Below are positions 25,499 to 35,120 of a stretch of DNA of 40,251 bases, piece by piece. How positions within the stretch are numbered: the stretch's first letter is position 1; each line of letters opens with the position of its first letter. The translations under genes were made by a program, and so were the position numbers. This stretch comes from Marinilabiliales bacterium (GTDB taxonomy: Bacteria > Bacteroidota > Bacteroidia > Bacteroidales > F082): assembly GCA_002869365.1 (NCBI GenBank), contig PKTA01000033.1:1-40251 (forward strand). The letters are read 5' to 3'. The notes beneath the pieces were generated by a model. It made no database searches. It worked only from the letters and a program-made list of their open reading frames with translations, and had not been told where the DNA came from.

Positions 25499-27220
25499 AT
25501 GCATCTTAGCGAACAAGAAATAGTAAGACGTAATGCTCTTGAAGAAATCAAGAAACTAGGAATAAATCCTTATCCACAGGCAGAATATAAAGTAAATGCA
25601 ACTGCAAAGGAGGTTCATGAAAAGTTTCCTGAAGATAATACACTCTTCCAGCAGGTTAGTATGGCCGGTAGAATTATGAGCCGTAGGATAATGGGAGCAG
25701 CCTCCTTCACCGAAATAATGGACTCCACAGGCAGGATGCAACTTTATTTCAAACGCGATGAAATTTGTCCTGGTGAGGATAAAACAATGTATAATACCGT
25801 TTTTAAACGCCTGTTGGATATTGGTGACTTTATTGGAGTAAAAGGCTTTGCTTTTGTTACTAAAATGGGTGAGTTGACAATTCATGTTACCGAATATTCT
25901 ATCTTGTCGAAGTCTTTGCGCCCGCTTCCTGTAGTTAAGGAAAAGGATGGTGTTACTTATGATGCATTTTCCGATCCTGACCAAAGATTCCGTCAACGCT
26001 ACGTGGATTTAATAGTTAACGAAGGTGTTAAAAGTACATTTATAAAACGTGCTCAGGTAATAAAATCCATGCGTGATTTTCTAAATGATAAAAATTATCT
26101 TGAAGTAGAAACACCAATTTTACAGGCCATACCAGGAGGAGCAGCAGCACGTCCGTTTATAACGCATCATAATGCATTGGATATGCCTTTATACCTGAGA
26201 ATTGCCAACGAATTGTATTTAAAAAGATTAATAGTTGGAGGTTTTGAAGGTGTTTATGAGTTTGCAAAAGACTTTAGAAATGAAGGTATGGACAGGTTTC
26301 ATAATCCTGAGTTTACTCAGATGGAAATGTATGTTGCATATAAAGATTATTTCTGGATGATGGAAACCACCGAAAAAATGGTGGAAAAAATTGCCCTCGA
26401 CCTTCATGGAACAACAAAAATACAAGTAGGAGATAATGTTATCGATTTTAAGGCTCCTTTCCGCAGACTGTCAATTATTGGTGCAATAGAAGAATATACA
26501 GGTATCGACGTGAGTGAAATGAATGAAAAACAACTTCAGGAAACTTGTAAAAAATTGGGTATTGAAACTGATGAGTCGATGGGAAAAGGTAAACTTATCG
26601 ATGAAATATTTGGTGAAAAATGTGAACCTAATTTTATTCAACCAACATTCATTACCGATTATCCTGTGGAAATGTCTCCTCTTTGTAAACGTCATCGCGA
26701 TAATGATGAACTTACAGAAAGATTTGAGTTAATGGTAAATGGTAAGGAACTTGCCAATGCTTATACCGAACTTAACGATCCTATTGATCAACGACTCAGG
26801 TTTGAAGAGCAAGCAAAACTTGCAGAAAAAGGTGATGATGAAGCAATGTTTATCGACCAGGATTTCTTGCGTGCAATTGAATACGGAATGCCTCCCACAT
26901 CTGGAATGGGTATTGGTATCGACAGGTTAGTAATGATTATGACCAATCAACCGTCAATACAGGAAGTTCTCCTTTTCCCTCAAATGCGTCCGGAAGTTAA
27001 AAAGAAAGTTTTCTCTGTTTCTGATCTTATAAAGATAGGTGTAAGCGAAGAATGGGCCCCGCATGTTATAGATGCAGGATTTGACAACCTCTCTTCATTA
27101 AAAGAATCTAAAGCAACCAGCATTCATCAAAAATTAAATGTTTACCGAAAGAAAAACAAGTTAAATATTGATGCTTTACAGATAGAGGATATTAACAATT
27201 GGTTGGGGAATATTAATTAA
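25499..27220 (+). CDS. lysS: Lysyl-tRNA synthetase, class II
   Basis: Charges tRNA-Lys. 573 residues: N-terminal OB-fold anticodon domain (about 55-160, [16 protein letters not shown]) and class II catalytic domain with motif 1 near [18 protein letters not shown], motif 2 [20 protein letters not shown], and motif 3 [14 protein letters not shown]. The binding stretch [19 protein letters not shown] is present. Compared with the roughly 505 residues of the Escherichia coli enzyme, it carries a C-terminal tail of about 70 residues after LFPQMRPE ([21 protein letters not shown] onward) resembling a helix-hairpin-helix region; such tails occur in Bacteroidota LysS. Confidence 0.96.
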   Translation: MHLSEQEIVRRNALEEIKKLGINPYPQAEYKVNATAKEVHEKFPEDNTLFQQVSMAGRIMSRRIMGAASFTEIMDSTGRMQLYFKRDEICPGEDKTMYNTVFKRLLDIGDFIGVKGFAFVTKMGELTIHVTEYSILSKSLRPLPVVKEKDGVTYDAFSDPDQRFRQRYVDLIVNEGVKSTFIKRAQVIKSMRDFLNDKNYLEVETPILQAIPGGAAARPFITHHNALDMPLYLRIANELYLKRLIVGGFEGVYEFAKDFRNEGMDRFHNPEFTQMEMYVAYKDYFWMMETTEKMVEKIALDLHGTTKIQVGDNVIDFKAPFRRLSIIGAIEEYTGIDVSEMNEKQLQETCKKLGIETDESMGKGKLIDEIFGEKCEPNFIQPTFITDYPVEMSPLCKRHRDNDELTERFELMVNGKELANAYTELNDPIDQRLRFEEQAKLAEKGDDEAMFIDQDFLRAIEYGMPPTSGMGIGIDRLVMIMTNQPSIQEVLLFPQMRPEVKKKVFSVSDLIKIGVSEEWAPHVIDAGFDNLSSLKESKATSIHQKLNVYRKKNKLNIDALQIEDINNWLGNIN

Positions 27221-27298
27221 TTCCTGTCATATTTCTCGATTATTAATACGTAATTTAGGGCTATAAATAATATTGTTTCTTGCTCTAAAAGATAAAGT

Positions 27299-28519
27299 AT
27301 GCATATAAACTCAAAAACATCTGTTAAGGTACTTATTGTAACATTATTTGTTCTGTTTTTGGCGGGCAATACAAAATCGCAAAGTTTTGCTCCCAACAGT
27401 AGTTTTATGCCGCATTGGCAGATACAGTTAAATGGAGGAACGAGTTTGTTTTTTGGTGATGTAAAGCAGTATCAATGGTGGCCTGTTTCGAATTACGAAA
27501 ATGAGTGGAGAGGCGGTTTAAGCCTTCAACTAAAATATCAAATTTCACCGGTATTTGGAATACGCGGTCAGGGATTATATGGAAAACTTGGTGGTACCAG
27601 AAGAGCATGGAAAAAGTATTTCGATAACAACTATTATGAATTTAATATAAACTCAACAATTAATATTAATAACATTTTTGCCAGTTATCGCCAGGACAGA
27701 TTTTTCAATGCTTATGTAATTGTTGGATTGGGACTACTAAACTATAATACATATGTTTATCAGCTGGGTTCAAATAAAAAGATTCAAACTGTTGGAGGCG
27801 GAGCAGGAAAAGGTTTTGGAGGAAGAACACTAGAGGGAGTATTTCATGGTGGTTTGGGCTTTGATTTAAGAATTAATGATCATCTGAGCGTTAATCTGGA
27901 ATCTGCAAACAGAATCATAAATTCTGATATGCTCGACGGACGTATAAGTGGTTTTAAATATGATGTTTATAATTATACTTCTGTGGGTCTTTCATATAAA
28001 TTTGCATTTTCGAAAAAACATAAAGGACCTGAAATGAAAAGCCCTGCACCCGATCCAAGAATCTCTAAAAACAAAAAAATCAGCGATGTTCAAACCGTTG
28101 AATATGATTTTAGAACCGAACCCGTACAGGAACCAGACTACAAAAGAACTGTTCCGGTAAAAAAAACTGAAGAGATAATTTCTGAACCTGAAATTATAGT
28201 TGTTGAAACGCCTGTTGTTGTTGAAAAAGAGGTTGTTGCTAAAGAAAATAATCATAATAAACCGTTGGAATACAGGGTTCAGATACTTGCAAAATATGGC
28301 AAAACTATTAGTCTGAATAAAATTAGTGAAATGTATAATATCCCTGCATCTATGATTAAACAGGATACTCACAACGGATATTATATTTATACTGTAGGTT
28401 CATATTCCACTTATTTGGAAGCACAGCAAAAACGAAATCAACTTAGAATGCAAAATGGTATCGGCGATGCTTTTGTTGTAGCATTTCAAAATGGTAATCG
28501 CCTTAGCAAACTACCATAA
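27299..28519 (+). CDS. Outer-membrane beta-barrel protein with SPOR-like C-terminus
   Basis: 406 residues. Signal peptide (VLIVTLFVLFLAGNTKSQ). Residues about 35-240 alternate polar and hydrophobic residues in a small barrel pattern (WQIQLNGGTSLFFGDV, VGLSYKFAF). A Pro/Glu/Val-rich linker follows (about 245-320), and the last 85 residues (YRVQILAKYGKTIS, then YYIYTVGSYSTYLEAQQKRNQL) resemble a SPOR-type domain, which binds peptidoglycan in other proteins. Likely a wall-tethered outer-membrane protein; specific function unknown. A 39-residue ORF follows 13 bases later. Confidence 0.7.
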   Translation: MHINSKTSVKVLIVTLFVLFLAGNTKSQSFAPNSSFMPHWQIQLNGGTSLFFGDVKQYQWWPVSNYENEWRGGLSLQLKYQISPVFGIRGQGLYGKLGGTRRAWKKYFDNNYYEFNINSTININNIFASYRQDRFFNAYVIVGLGLLNYNTYVYQLGSNKKIQTVGGGAGKGFGGRTLEGVFHGGLGFDLRINDHLSVNLESANRIINSDMLDGRISGFKYDVYNYTSVGLSYKFAFSKKHKGPEMKSPAPDPRISKNKKISDVQTVEYDFRTEPVQEPDYKRTVPVKKTEEIISEPEIIVVETPVVVEKEVVAKENNHNKPLEYRVQILAKYGKTISLNKISEMYNIPASMIKQDTHNGYYIYTVGSYSTYLEAQQKRNQLRMQNGIGDAFVVAFQNGNRLSKLP

Positions 28520-28532
28520 ATATTTTTAGAAA

Positions 28533-28652
28533 ATGGAAAGAACAGAATTTGATTACGATCCCAAAAGAGATAATACTCCACGAAATATTACATGGATAAT
28601 AATACTTATAACTCTGGCACTTGCTATATATCTGACTACTATTCTGGTTTAA
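28533..28652 (+). CDS. 39-residue single-pass membrane protein
   Basis: ATG at 28533, TAA at 28650-28652. Charged N-terminus (MERTEFDYDPKRDNTPRN) followed by one hydrophobic helix (TWIIILITLALAIYL). It lies 13 bases after the barrel gene, so it is probably in the same transcript. Its stop codon overlaps the end of the deiminase gene on the other strand in the shared TTAA. Function unknown; the domain layout and spacing, not homology, support it. Confidence 0.55.
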   Translation: MERTEFDYDPKRDNTPRNITWIIILITLALAIYLTTILV

Positions 28653-28747
28653 TCGTTTTTCAGGAGTTTCCCTGTTTTAACTTTATTTCCTGTACTTAAT
28701 TTGTATAAATACATTCCCTTAGGAAGGGTATTAATACTATGGGAATT
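28649..28747 (-). pseudogene. Severed end of the deiminase's T9SS sorting domain
   Basis: Directly after the TAA at 28748-28750 the same minus-strand frame continues for 32 codons: INTLPKGMYLYKLS and then KTGKLLKND before a second TAA at 28649-28651. This is the usual ending of a type A sorting domain (LPxGxYxYxL ... GKLLK), which the upstream part lacks. It shows that the TAA after NTINWG is premature. Confidence 0.75.
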
Positions 28748-30667
28748 TTATCCCCAGTTAATAGTATTCAATCCCTGCTTCGACCTTCCATCATAATGAA
28801 ATACATGTTTGCCGTTAATATCAAAAATGTCAAGAATCACGTCTTCGTTACCCGTCGACATAAATCTAAACTTAATATTTTCATTAAAGGGGTTTGGATA
28901 AACTGTAATGTCAGATTCAAAATTTTCTTCTTGAGAAGAGAGCAAGTCGCTATCAATCATCAATAACTGTTTATATGTTTTAGCTGGGGTACTTATGTAC
29001 ATTGTGTCGCTCTGAAGTGACCCTAGCATCTCCACAGGTAAATTCCACATCACATTTATTTGAAGCGTATCATCAATTTCCATAATATATGGTAGTTGAG
29101 GCATTTCCTCAACATACCAGCCGAATTCTCCAAATTCTGTTATATCGGTAATGGTAACGTCACTATTACTGACATTAATAATATTAAGCATCTTGCCAAA
29201 TATCATATCATCAGTATTCAAAAATAAAAGAGTATCGGGAGTCAAATTTAACTGGTTAACAGCACCAAACGGTTTAAATTCATGTGGATCGGGTTCACCA
29301 ATATATGGGTGCTTTGCTCTGCGGCCCGACCAATCGGCTGCGTATAAATAATAATCTATTTCATCACCGGGTAAAATTCCACTAATGGTTCCGGCAAATT
29401 CATCATTTCCCTCAAAGGTCATATTTGTTTGCTGATAATCGCCTCCATTAATACTATAGTAAACAAATACCGAATCGTTATATATCGGCTGTCCTGTACA
29501 CGAATATATTTCTGCATTTATTTCATAACTTTCCTGATAGGCAACATTACCCAGCAGTGGCATATGATTTATGTAAAGCATTCCCAAATCGGCTATACCT
29601 TTTGTACGGCAATGCAGGGCGTCGGTATTTAACCAACCGTCGTAATTAATTCCTACAATTTCATAACCAGGCATGGCATCTTCGTAGGATGCAATTGCTT
29701 CATCGTCCCATTGGCTTCCCGTTAGGGGAACAAAAACTTTATTGTTTAATATCAAAGAATTGGTGTATGGAGTATTAGGATAAGTTCCGGGAGCAAAAAC
29801 ACGATGAACTTCATAAGGTTTTCCATAAGAACTTATTTGAGTAGCAAAATAGTTTGCTGCTGCTTCATAATCGTCGTATCGGTAGTCACTTTCAGGAACC
29901 TCTGCAACAAGTACTTTTCCGGGAGAAAGGTATTTTGCCCAGCAATCGATATGTTTTATATAATCATCCAATGGATCTACCATTAAATAATAAGGATTAA
30001 CATTTAAGTAACTACTAAATTTATCTGCTATTTGTTGCTCAGTAAGTTGGGGGTTTTCATCATAAACCAAATCCGTTGAAGCCGATTGTCCCATACCTGT
30101 TGTCATATAATTTCCCCCTGTATGATATACATTCATTCCATAAAGAGTAATTCCTAACATATTAGCAATTGCAGTAGGTACATTATTATCGTTTGGACGC
30201 GGACGGTTATAAGGAAAATCCATAATTCCGGGGTTTCTGTCTCCGTCGAAAACAAACCAAGGACCATAATCTCTCACCCAATAGGAGTCGGTGGGAGTTA
30301 TTAAATACGACGTATTATCAAGGTTTACACCAGCAGATGCATATTGATTTTCAACAACTTGCTGTTGAGAAGCGCTAGCAACCAATGTGATAACTTCAAT
30401 GTCATCGGCCATTTCTTTCACCAGACTTATTGGTATTCCAAAAGGATATCTCACTATAACTGCCTGCATTTCATCGAATTCAGCGACATTTCTAACATCG
30501 CCGGTTGGCGGATCGGTTTCTATGAAATCTCTTGCAGTATTAAGAGGTAATAACATTTCCTCTTCAGAGAGATAATGCCATTTTTTATAATCTGGTGTTT
30601 TGTCCTGTGAATTCATTTGCAAAGCCACGAGCATCAGCAATGCAATTATGTAATATTTTGCCTTCAT
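28748..30667 (-). CDS. Secreted peptidylarginine deiminase-like enzyme, sorting domain cut by an in-frame stop
   Basis: 639 residues. Signal peptide (YYIIALLMLVALQMNSQ). The catalytic domain of the agmatine/peptidylarginine deiminase family spans about 45-370: WVRDYGPW with Asp133, HTGGNYM, KHIDCW with His239 and Asp241, YTNSLILNN with Asn303, and DALHCRTKG with the nucleophile Cys353. This Asp/His/Asn/Cys set matches the known tetrad of the Porphyromonas gingivalis enzyme. An Ig-like domain (about 375-465) and an anchor-type beta domain follow, then a sorting domain beginning DITVYPNPFNEN. The TAA at 28748-28750 removes its last strands. Product: citrulline in proteins or peptides; substrate not shown. 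Confidence 0.85.
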   Translation of the reverse strand: MKAKYYIIALLMLVALQMNSQDKTPDYKKWHYLSEEEMLLPLNTARDFIETDPPTGDVRNVAEFDEMQAVIVRYPFGIPISLVKEMADDIEVITLVASASQQQVVENQYASAGVNLDNTSYLITPTDSYWVRDYGPWFVFDGDRNPGIMDFPYNRPRPNDNNVPTAIANMLGITLYGMNVYHTGGNYMTTGMGQSASTDLVYDENPQLTEQQIADKFSSYLNVNPYYLMVDPLDDYIKHIDCWAKYLSPGKVLVAEVPESDYRYDDYEAAANYFATQISSYGKPYEVHRVFAPGTYPNTPYTNSLILNNKVFVPLTGSQWDDEAIASYEDAMPGYEIVGINYDGWLNTDALHCRTKGIADLGMLYINHMPLLGNVAYQESYEINAEIYSCTGQPIYNDSVFVYYSINGGDYQQTNMTFEGNDEFAGTISGILPGDEIDYYLYAADWSGRRAKHPYIGEPDPHEFKPFGAVNQLNLTPDTLLFLNTDDMIFGKMLNIINVSNSDVTITDITEFGEFGWYVEEMPQLPYIMEIDDTLQINVMWNLPVEMLGSLQSDTMYISTPAKTYKQLLMIDSDLLSSQEENFESDITVYPNPFNENIKFRFMSTGNEDVILDIFDINGKHVFHYDGRSKQGLNTINWG

Positions 30668-30743
30668 AAACTTATTTTTATAATTATTGGAATACTGGCA
30701 TAATGTATTATTGACAATTGTTATTCTTTAATTGTTGTATGTA

Positions 30744-32285
30744 TTAAATATATTTATGTGAATTCAAAAAGTCTTCCCACTCGTCAATTCTTCCGTTTTT
30801 GAGTACTCTTGGAAATTTATTTGCGCTGCCCTCTTTACCTTTTTCTTTCATATATTCATGAAATGCATTCTCGGGAATTGCTATAACCTCTACATCTTTT
30901 ACAGCCTCCATTCGCTCTACTCTGTAATCATCATTTAAATTTTTAAGATGATTGTCAATTAAGCCGGCTGCTTTTTCATTATCTATTTTTTCTCTTGTTC
31001 CCAAATACCATCTGTGAGCAAACAAACTTCCGTACTTAAAAGCATGTACTGTAAATTCATTAATTTCTATTCCCAAATCTTCTTGTAAAAGTTCGATGGC
31101 TCTATTCATATTTTCCTGTGAAAGATGCTCTCCACAAACACTAAGAAAGAATTTTGTTCTGCCGGTAATTATTATTTCACATCTGGTTTTATTTATAAAC
31201 TTTACCGTATCGCCCAATAAATAGCGCCATGCTCCTGAATTTGAAGAAATTAGTAAAGCATACTCTTTGTTCTCTTCAACTTCCCCAATAGTAAATGATT
31301 GCGGACTTTTTTTAATATTACCCAGATAATCAAAATTTTCATCATTAAAAGGAACGAACTCATAAAACAAACCATTATCTGTTACCAGTTCCATACCTTC
31401 AGATGTCGGGTTATTTTGATAGGCTATATAACCTTCTGAGGCAAGATATGATTCCTGATACATTACTTCTTTTCCAAAGAGTTTTTCGAAACGTTTTACA
31501 TAGGGTTTAAAACTTACTCCACTATGAACATAAACTCTGAGGTTTGGCCATATATCATGAATATTATTAAGTTTATGTTTTTCTATTATTTTTTCAAGAA
31601 GTATTTGTACCCAGGCAGGAACGCCCACAATTACACCTATATCCCAGTTAGGTGCTTTCTTTACCATTTCTTCCAACTTTGTCGACCAATCGGCAGTTTT
31701 TGAGATCCTTCTACCAGGTTTATAAAAGTGCTGAAACCAAAATGGAATGTTACCTGCTGTTATTCCCGAAAGGTCTCCTTCGTAATAAGTACCGTTAAAT
31801 TGCAGATGGGTACTTCCTCCAATCATCAGCATACCTTTTTCATAAAAACTCTCGGGAAAATCAAATTTAACCGTAGATACTAATTGGCGGATGCTTGTTT
31901 TTTTTATGCTTCTTAGCATATCTGCAGTTACCGGTATGTATTTGCTTGAAGCTTCAGAAGTTCCGGAACTTAAAGCAAAATATTTTACTTTGGCAGGCCA
32001 TGAAACATATGGTTCGCCATTTAAAGCACGATACCACCAGCGTTTATACATGGATTTATAATCGTGTATTGGAATTGTTTTTCGAAACTCTTCAATAATA
32101 TTTTTGGAAGCAAGTATCTTAGAAAACCCATAATGTTCTCCAAAAGCAGTAAATTGGGCTTTTTTTAAAAGTTTTTCTAATTCTTCTATCTGATTTTGTT
32201 TGTGTGAAGCAGTATTTGATTTCATCTCGAAAGGAACATTTCTCAATGTATAAGCCTTCTTAATTATACTTCCTAAAATTGGCAT
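30744..32285 (-). CDS. GH3 family acyl-adenylate-forming protein
   Basis: 513 residues. GH3 proteins are ANL-superfamily enzymes that adenylate carboxylic acids and conjugate them to amino acids in plants; the bacterial members have no settled substrate. Visible: adenylation loop ALSSGTSEASSKYIP, the GVPAWVQILLEK helix, ESYLASEGYIAYQ (ATP-binding region), YLLGDTVKF and the hinge ITGRTKFFLSVCGEHLSQENM. The frame also has an upstream TTG at 32291; the ATG at 32285 (MPILGSIIKKA) is the normal start. Monocistronic, divergent from the next gene. Confidence 0.88.
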   Translation of the reverse strand: MPILGSIIKKAYTLRNVPFEMKSNTASHKQNQIEELEKLLKKAQFTAFGEHYGFSKILASKNIIEEFRKTIPIHDYKSMYKRWWYRALNGEPYVSWPAKVKYFALSSGTSEASSKYIPVTADMLRSIKKTSIRQLVSTVKFDFPESFYEKGMLMIGGSTHLQFNGTYYEGDLSGITAGNIPFWFQHFYKPGRRISKTADWSTKLEEMVKKAPNWDIGVIVGVPAWVQILLEKIIEKHKLNNIHDIWPNLRVYVHSGVSFKPYVKRFEKLFGKEVMYQESYLASEGYIAYQNNPTSEGMELVTDNGLFYEFVPFNDENFDYLGNIKKSPQSFTIGEVEENKEYALLISSNSGAWRYLLGDTVKFINKTRCEIIITGRTKFFLSVCGEHLSQENMNRAIELLQEDLGIEINEFTVHAFKYGSLFAHRWYLGTREKIDNEKAAGLIDNHLKNLNDDYRVERMEAVKDVEVIAIPENAFHEYMKEKGKEGSANKFPRVLKNGRIDEWEDFLNSHKYI

Positions 32286-32306
32286 ACGCAAAACTTATTT
32301 ATTCTT

Positions 32307-32314
32307 CAAAAATA
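32307..32314 (-). promoter_or_regulatory. Probable -7 box of the GH3 gene
   Basis: TATTTTTG on the minus strand, 21 bases before the ATG at 32285. Confidence 0.4.
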
Positions 32315-32371
32315 TAAAAAAAGAATTAGGAAATATTTTATTAAATTGCTCCCTCAATAAATCCATAAAAA

Positions 32372-33442
32372 ATGTATATAAAAAAGGTATTAATACTATT
32401 GTTAAAAGCAATTGGGATCTTAATTTTAATCTTCTTCGGTTTTATTTTATACATTACAATTTTCGATTATCGTCCGGATAATATTGAAGAACTTGAAGTT
32501 AACAAGCCAGAAAGCAATATTGCAACTATTAAGTCGGATACATTTAGTTTTATGACCTGGAATATTGGTTATGCAGGTTTGGGGGCTGAAATGGATTTCT
32601 TTTATGATGGAGGAAAAGAGGTAAGGCCCTCGAAAAAGATGAACAGAAAATACCTTAACAGTATTGAACAGTTTATTGGTCAACAAGATAGTGTTGATTT
32701 TTTCCTTTTACAGGAGATAGATCTGAAAGCCAGAAGAAGTCATCATTTTAATGAAGTTCAGGAAATTTTAGATTTAATGAAGGACAATTATGGTGTATTT
32801 GCAAAAAACTATCACTGTCAGTTTGTTCCTATTCCTCTTTATGGGCCTCTTGGATATGTAAAAGGTGGCATGCTTACTTTCTCAGAATATCCCATTGCAG
32901 AGGCAATAAGATATGCATATCCTTTAATCGCACCATGGCCAAATAAATTATTCCTGCTCGACAGATGCTTTATCCTTACTCGTTTCCCATTGGAAAATGG
33001 TAAAGATTTGGTAGTATTAAACACTCATAATTCAGCTTATATTACTAATAAAGACTTAAGGGAAAAAGAACTTCAGATTATAAAGGATAAAATGATTGAA
33101 GAATATAAAAAAGGAAATTATGTTGTTGCCGGTGGCGACTGGAATGCAAATCCTCCTGCATTTAAACCCAAAGAGGGTTTTAACGGCCATAAGTTTTTCG
33201 CTTCTCAGGTACAGATGAATAACAATACTATGCCAAAAGACTGGACGTGGGCTTTCGATCCTAGTGCACCTACAAATCGTCAAAACTATAAGTCGTTTGT
33301 AAAAGGTGAAAATCCTACTACTATTTTGGATTATTTCATAGTGTCGCCAAACGTTGAATTAATTACAACTAAAACTATTGATCTCAACTTTAAAAATTCA
33401 GATCACAACCCTTCATATATTAAAATAGTGCTAAGGAAATAA
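32372..33442 (+). CDS. Endonuclease/exonuclease/phosphatase family protein, membrane-anchored
   Basis: 356 residues. N-terminal membrane helix (about 8-30, ILILIFFGFILYITIF), then an EEP-fold phosphoesterase: FMTWNIGYAG, LLQEIDLKARRS (metal-binding Glu), VVLNTHNSAY, VAGGDWNANPPAF (Asp/Asn pair) and the terminal NSDHNPSYIKI (catalytic His). The family covers nucleases, sphingomyelinases and inositol phosphatases, and no motif here picks one. The anchor would place the active site outside the inner membrane. Confidence 0.87.
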   Translation: MYIKKVLILLLKAIGILILIFFGFILYITIFDYRPDNIEELEVNKPESNIATIKSDTFSFMTWNIGYAGLGAEMDFFYDGGKEVRPSKKMNRKYLNSIEQFIGQQDSVDFFLLQEIDLKARRSHHFNEVQEILDLMKDNYGVFAKNYHCQFVPIPLYGPLGYVKGGMLTFSEYPIAEAIRYAYPLIAPWPNKLFLLDRCFILTRFPLENGKDLVVLNTHNSAYITNKDLREKELQIIKDKMIEEYKKGNYVVAGGDWNANPPAFKPKEGFNGHKFFASQVQMNNNTMPKDWTWAFDPSAPTNRQNYKSFVKGENPTTILDYFIVSPNVELITTKTIDLNFKNSDHNPSYIKIVLRK

Positions 33443-33556
33443 TATTATTGAATTTAATATCGACTTCGTGTTCCATATTGGTTGGAATATTTAACCGCAG
33501 AGAACGCAAAGTAAATGGGGTTTTACTATATATGAAAAACGTTTCCCCTATAGTGA

Positions 33557-35062
33557 TTACCACTTAACTTCATGGATAATAAACTTCTTGGATTTGTATT
33601 CATCGATAGCTATGAAGCGAGAATTAACAGCCTTTTGATAAGTAGAGAAACCTGTTTGAACAATATTTCCCTGATCGAATTCAGTCCAGTTAGGATAATC
33701 TCTTCTGATGATACTATTAAACTTCCGTTCCATTTCGTATTGAACTTTGGGGCGTTTAATTACACTAATAAATGCGTTATAATCCTTAACTCCATCATTA
33801 TCAATGTCGCAATAACAAGATGCATAAACATAGAAGTATGTTGGTTCAGGTCGTTCGGGAACAACAACAGTATTTCTAAAAATACTTTCAGGCTCTTGTT
33901 TTACAGTATCCGTTCTAATTGGGTCGTTTCGATAAACTCTGGAAATAAAATTATAATCATTCGACATTCCTGAAACAACAATATCCAAATCCCCATCATT
34001 ATCATAATCGCCCCAATGACCATCGCTCATATAAAGTCCGATAATTTGTGCATTTAAATCCGTAAAGGCATCATTTCTTTCATTTCGGTAAACCTTGGTA
34101 AGGGCACCATTATAATATTCACCTGTAACAAGTAAGTCGAGATCGCCATCATTATCCATATCGCCCCAGTCTACTGAACCAGACCTAACATTAACAAAAT
34201 CGGGAAAAGCAGGGCTAAAAGAAACATTGATATTATTCTTATAAATTTTGGTTACAAATTTTCCATCCTGTGTTTCTCCATTAATGGCAAAATCCTGATC
34301 GCCATCATTATCATAATCGCCCCAGCAAATATCGCTCAATCGAAGGTTGCTAAACCCCAAATGCATTGGTACAAACTTACCATTATCGTTTCTAAAAAGT
34401 TCGGTAATTACCATACCGGAGTTTTCTGTTCCACTGATAATTGCATCCAAGTCGCCATCCAGGTCAAAATCGCACCATCTTCCAACACCAAAAGATAGTC
34501 CTGGTAATGAAGCGTTTATGTCAGTGAATTTATTATTCCTGTCGTTTCGGTAAATTTTTGAAACTGCATTTCCGTCTTCCTGACCTACAATTAACAAATC
34601 CTGGTCACCATCTCCGTCAAAGTCGCCCCAATTAACTGTTCCGTCTTTAACACCCTTTATATTCACATTTATTCTTGTAAAAGAAGTAGTTCTGTTTCCC
34701 ATATAGAGATAAGCAATACTTTTTCCACTGCTTGTTTCTCCGATAATAAAAACATCAGGAATACCATCGAGGTTATAATCAGCCCAGTCGAATGACCCTC
34801 TGTAAACGCTTACAATATTTGTGGAAACTTCTCTAAATTTGTCGTTTCGGATATTTTGATAAAGTTTTGTCCTTATTTCATGATTTGGGTTATAGAATTC
34901 TCCGGTAACAAAAATGTCGAGATCTCCATCCTGATCGTAATCTATCCAGTTACTGGCGCTTTCACTTACGCCGGTAAGTCCTGCTTGTATATCGGTAAAA
35001 GTTTGAGCTGGTAGTAAAAATGCATTTATTAACAACACAATGGAAATCAGGTGTTTTACCAT
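33557..35062 (-). CDS. Secreted FG-GAP/VCBS beta-propeller protein
   Basis: 501 residues, signal peptide (LISIVLLINAFLLPAQ). Seven repeats of about 55 residues, each with a calcium-binding DxDxDG-type loop (DYDQDGDLDI, DYNLDGIPDV, DFDGDGDQDL, DFDLDGDLDA, DYDNDGDQDF, DMDNDGDLDL, DYDNDGDLDI), suggesting a closed seven-bladed propeller like integrin alpha. The last roughly 110 residues form a different domain with CYCDIDNDGVKDY and a mixed alpha/beta pattern I do not recognise. No T9SS sorting domain is seen, so it may stay in the periplasm or on the outer membrane. Confidence 0.82.
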   Translation of the reverse strand: MVKHLISIVLLINAFLLPAQTFTDIQAGLTGVSESASNWIDYDQDGDLDIFVTGEFYNPNHEIRTKLYQNIRNDKFREVSTNIVSVYRGSFDWADYNLDGIPDVFIIGETSSGKSIAYLYMGNRTTSFTRINVNIKGVKDGTVNWGDFDGDGDQDLLIVGQEDGNAVSKIYRNDRNNKFTDINASLPGLSFGVGRWCDFDLDGDLDAIISGTENSGMVITELFRNDNGKFVPMHLGFSNLRLSDICWGDYDNDGDQDFAINGETQDGKFVTKIYKNNINVSFSPAFPDFVNVRSGSVDWGDMDNDGDLDLLVTGEYYNGALTKVYRNERNDAFTDLNAQIIGLYMSDGHWGDYDNDGDLDIVVSGMSNDYNFISRVYRNDPIRTDTVKQEPESIFRNTVVVPERPEPTYFYVYASCYCDIDNDGVKDYNAFISVIKRPKVQYEMERKFNSIIRRDYPNWTEFDQGNIVQTGFSTYQKAVNSRFIAIDEYKSKKFIIHEVKW

Positions 35063-35097
35063 TTTTTTTTGAATTTATAGTCTTTTTGCAATAAAAT

Positions 35098-35105
35098 CAA
35101 AAATA
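35098..35105 (-). promoter_or_regulatory. Probable -7 box of the FG-GAP gene
   Basis: TATTTTTG on the minus strand, 35 bases before the ATG at 35062. Confidence 0.35.
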
Positions 35106-35120
35106 CAAAAAAACCATTGC

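Noticed and set aside
22295-28750. Genome-wide reassignment of TAA
   Set aside because: TAA ends many intact genes in the window at the expected family length.
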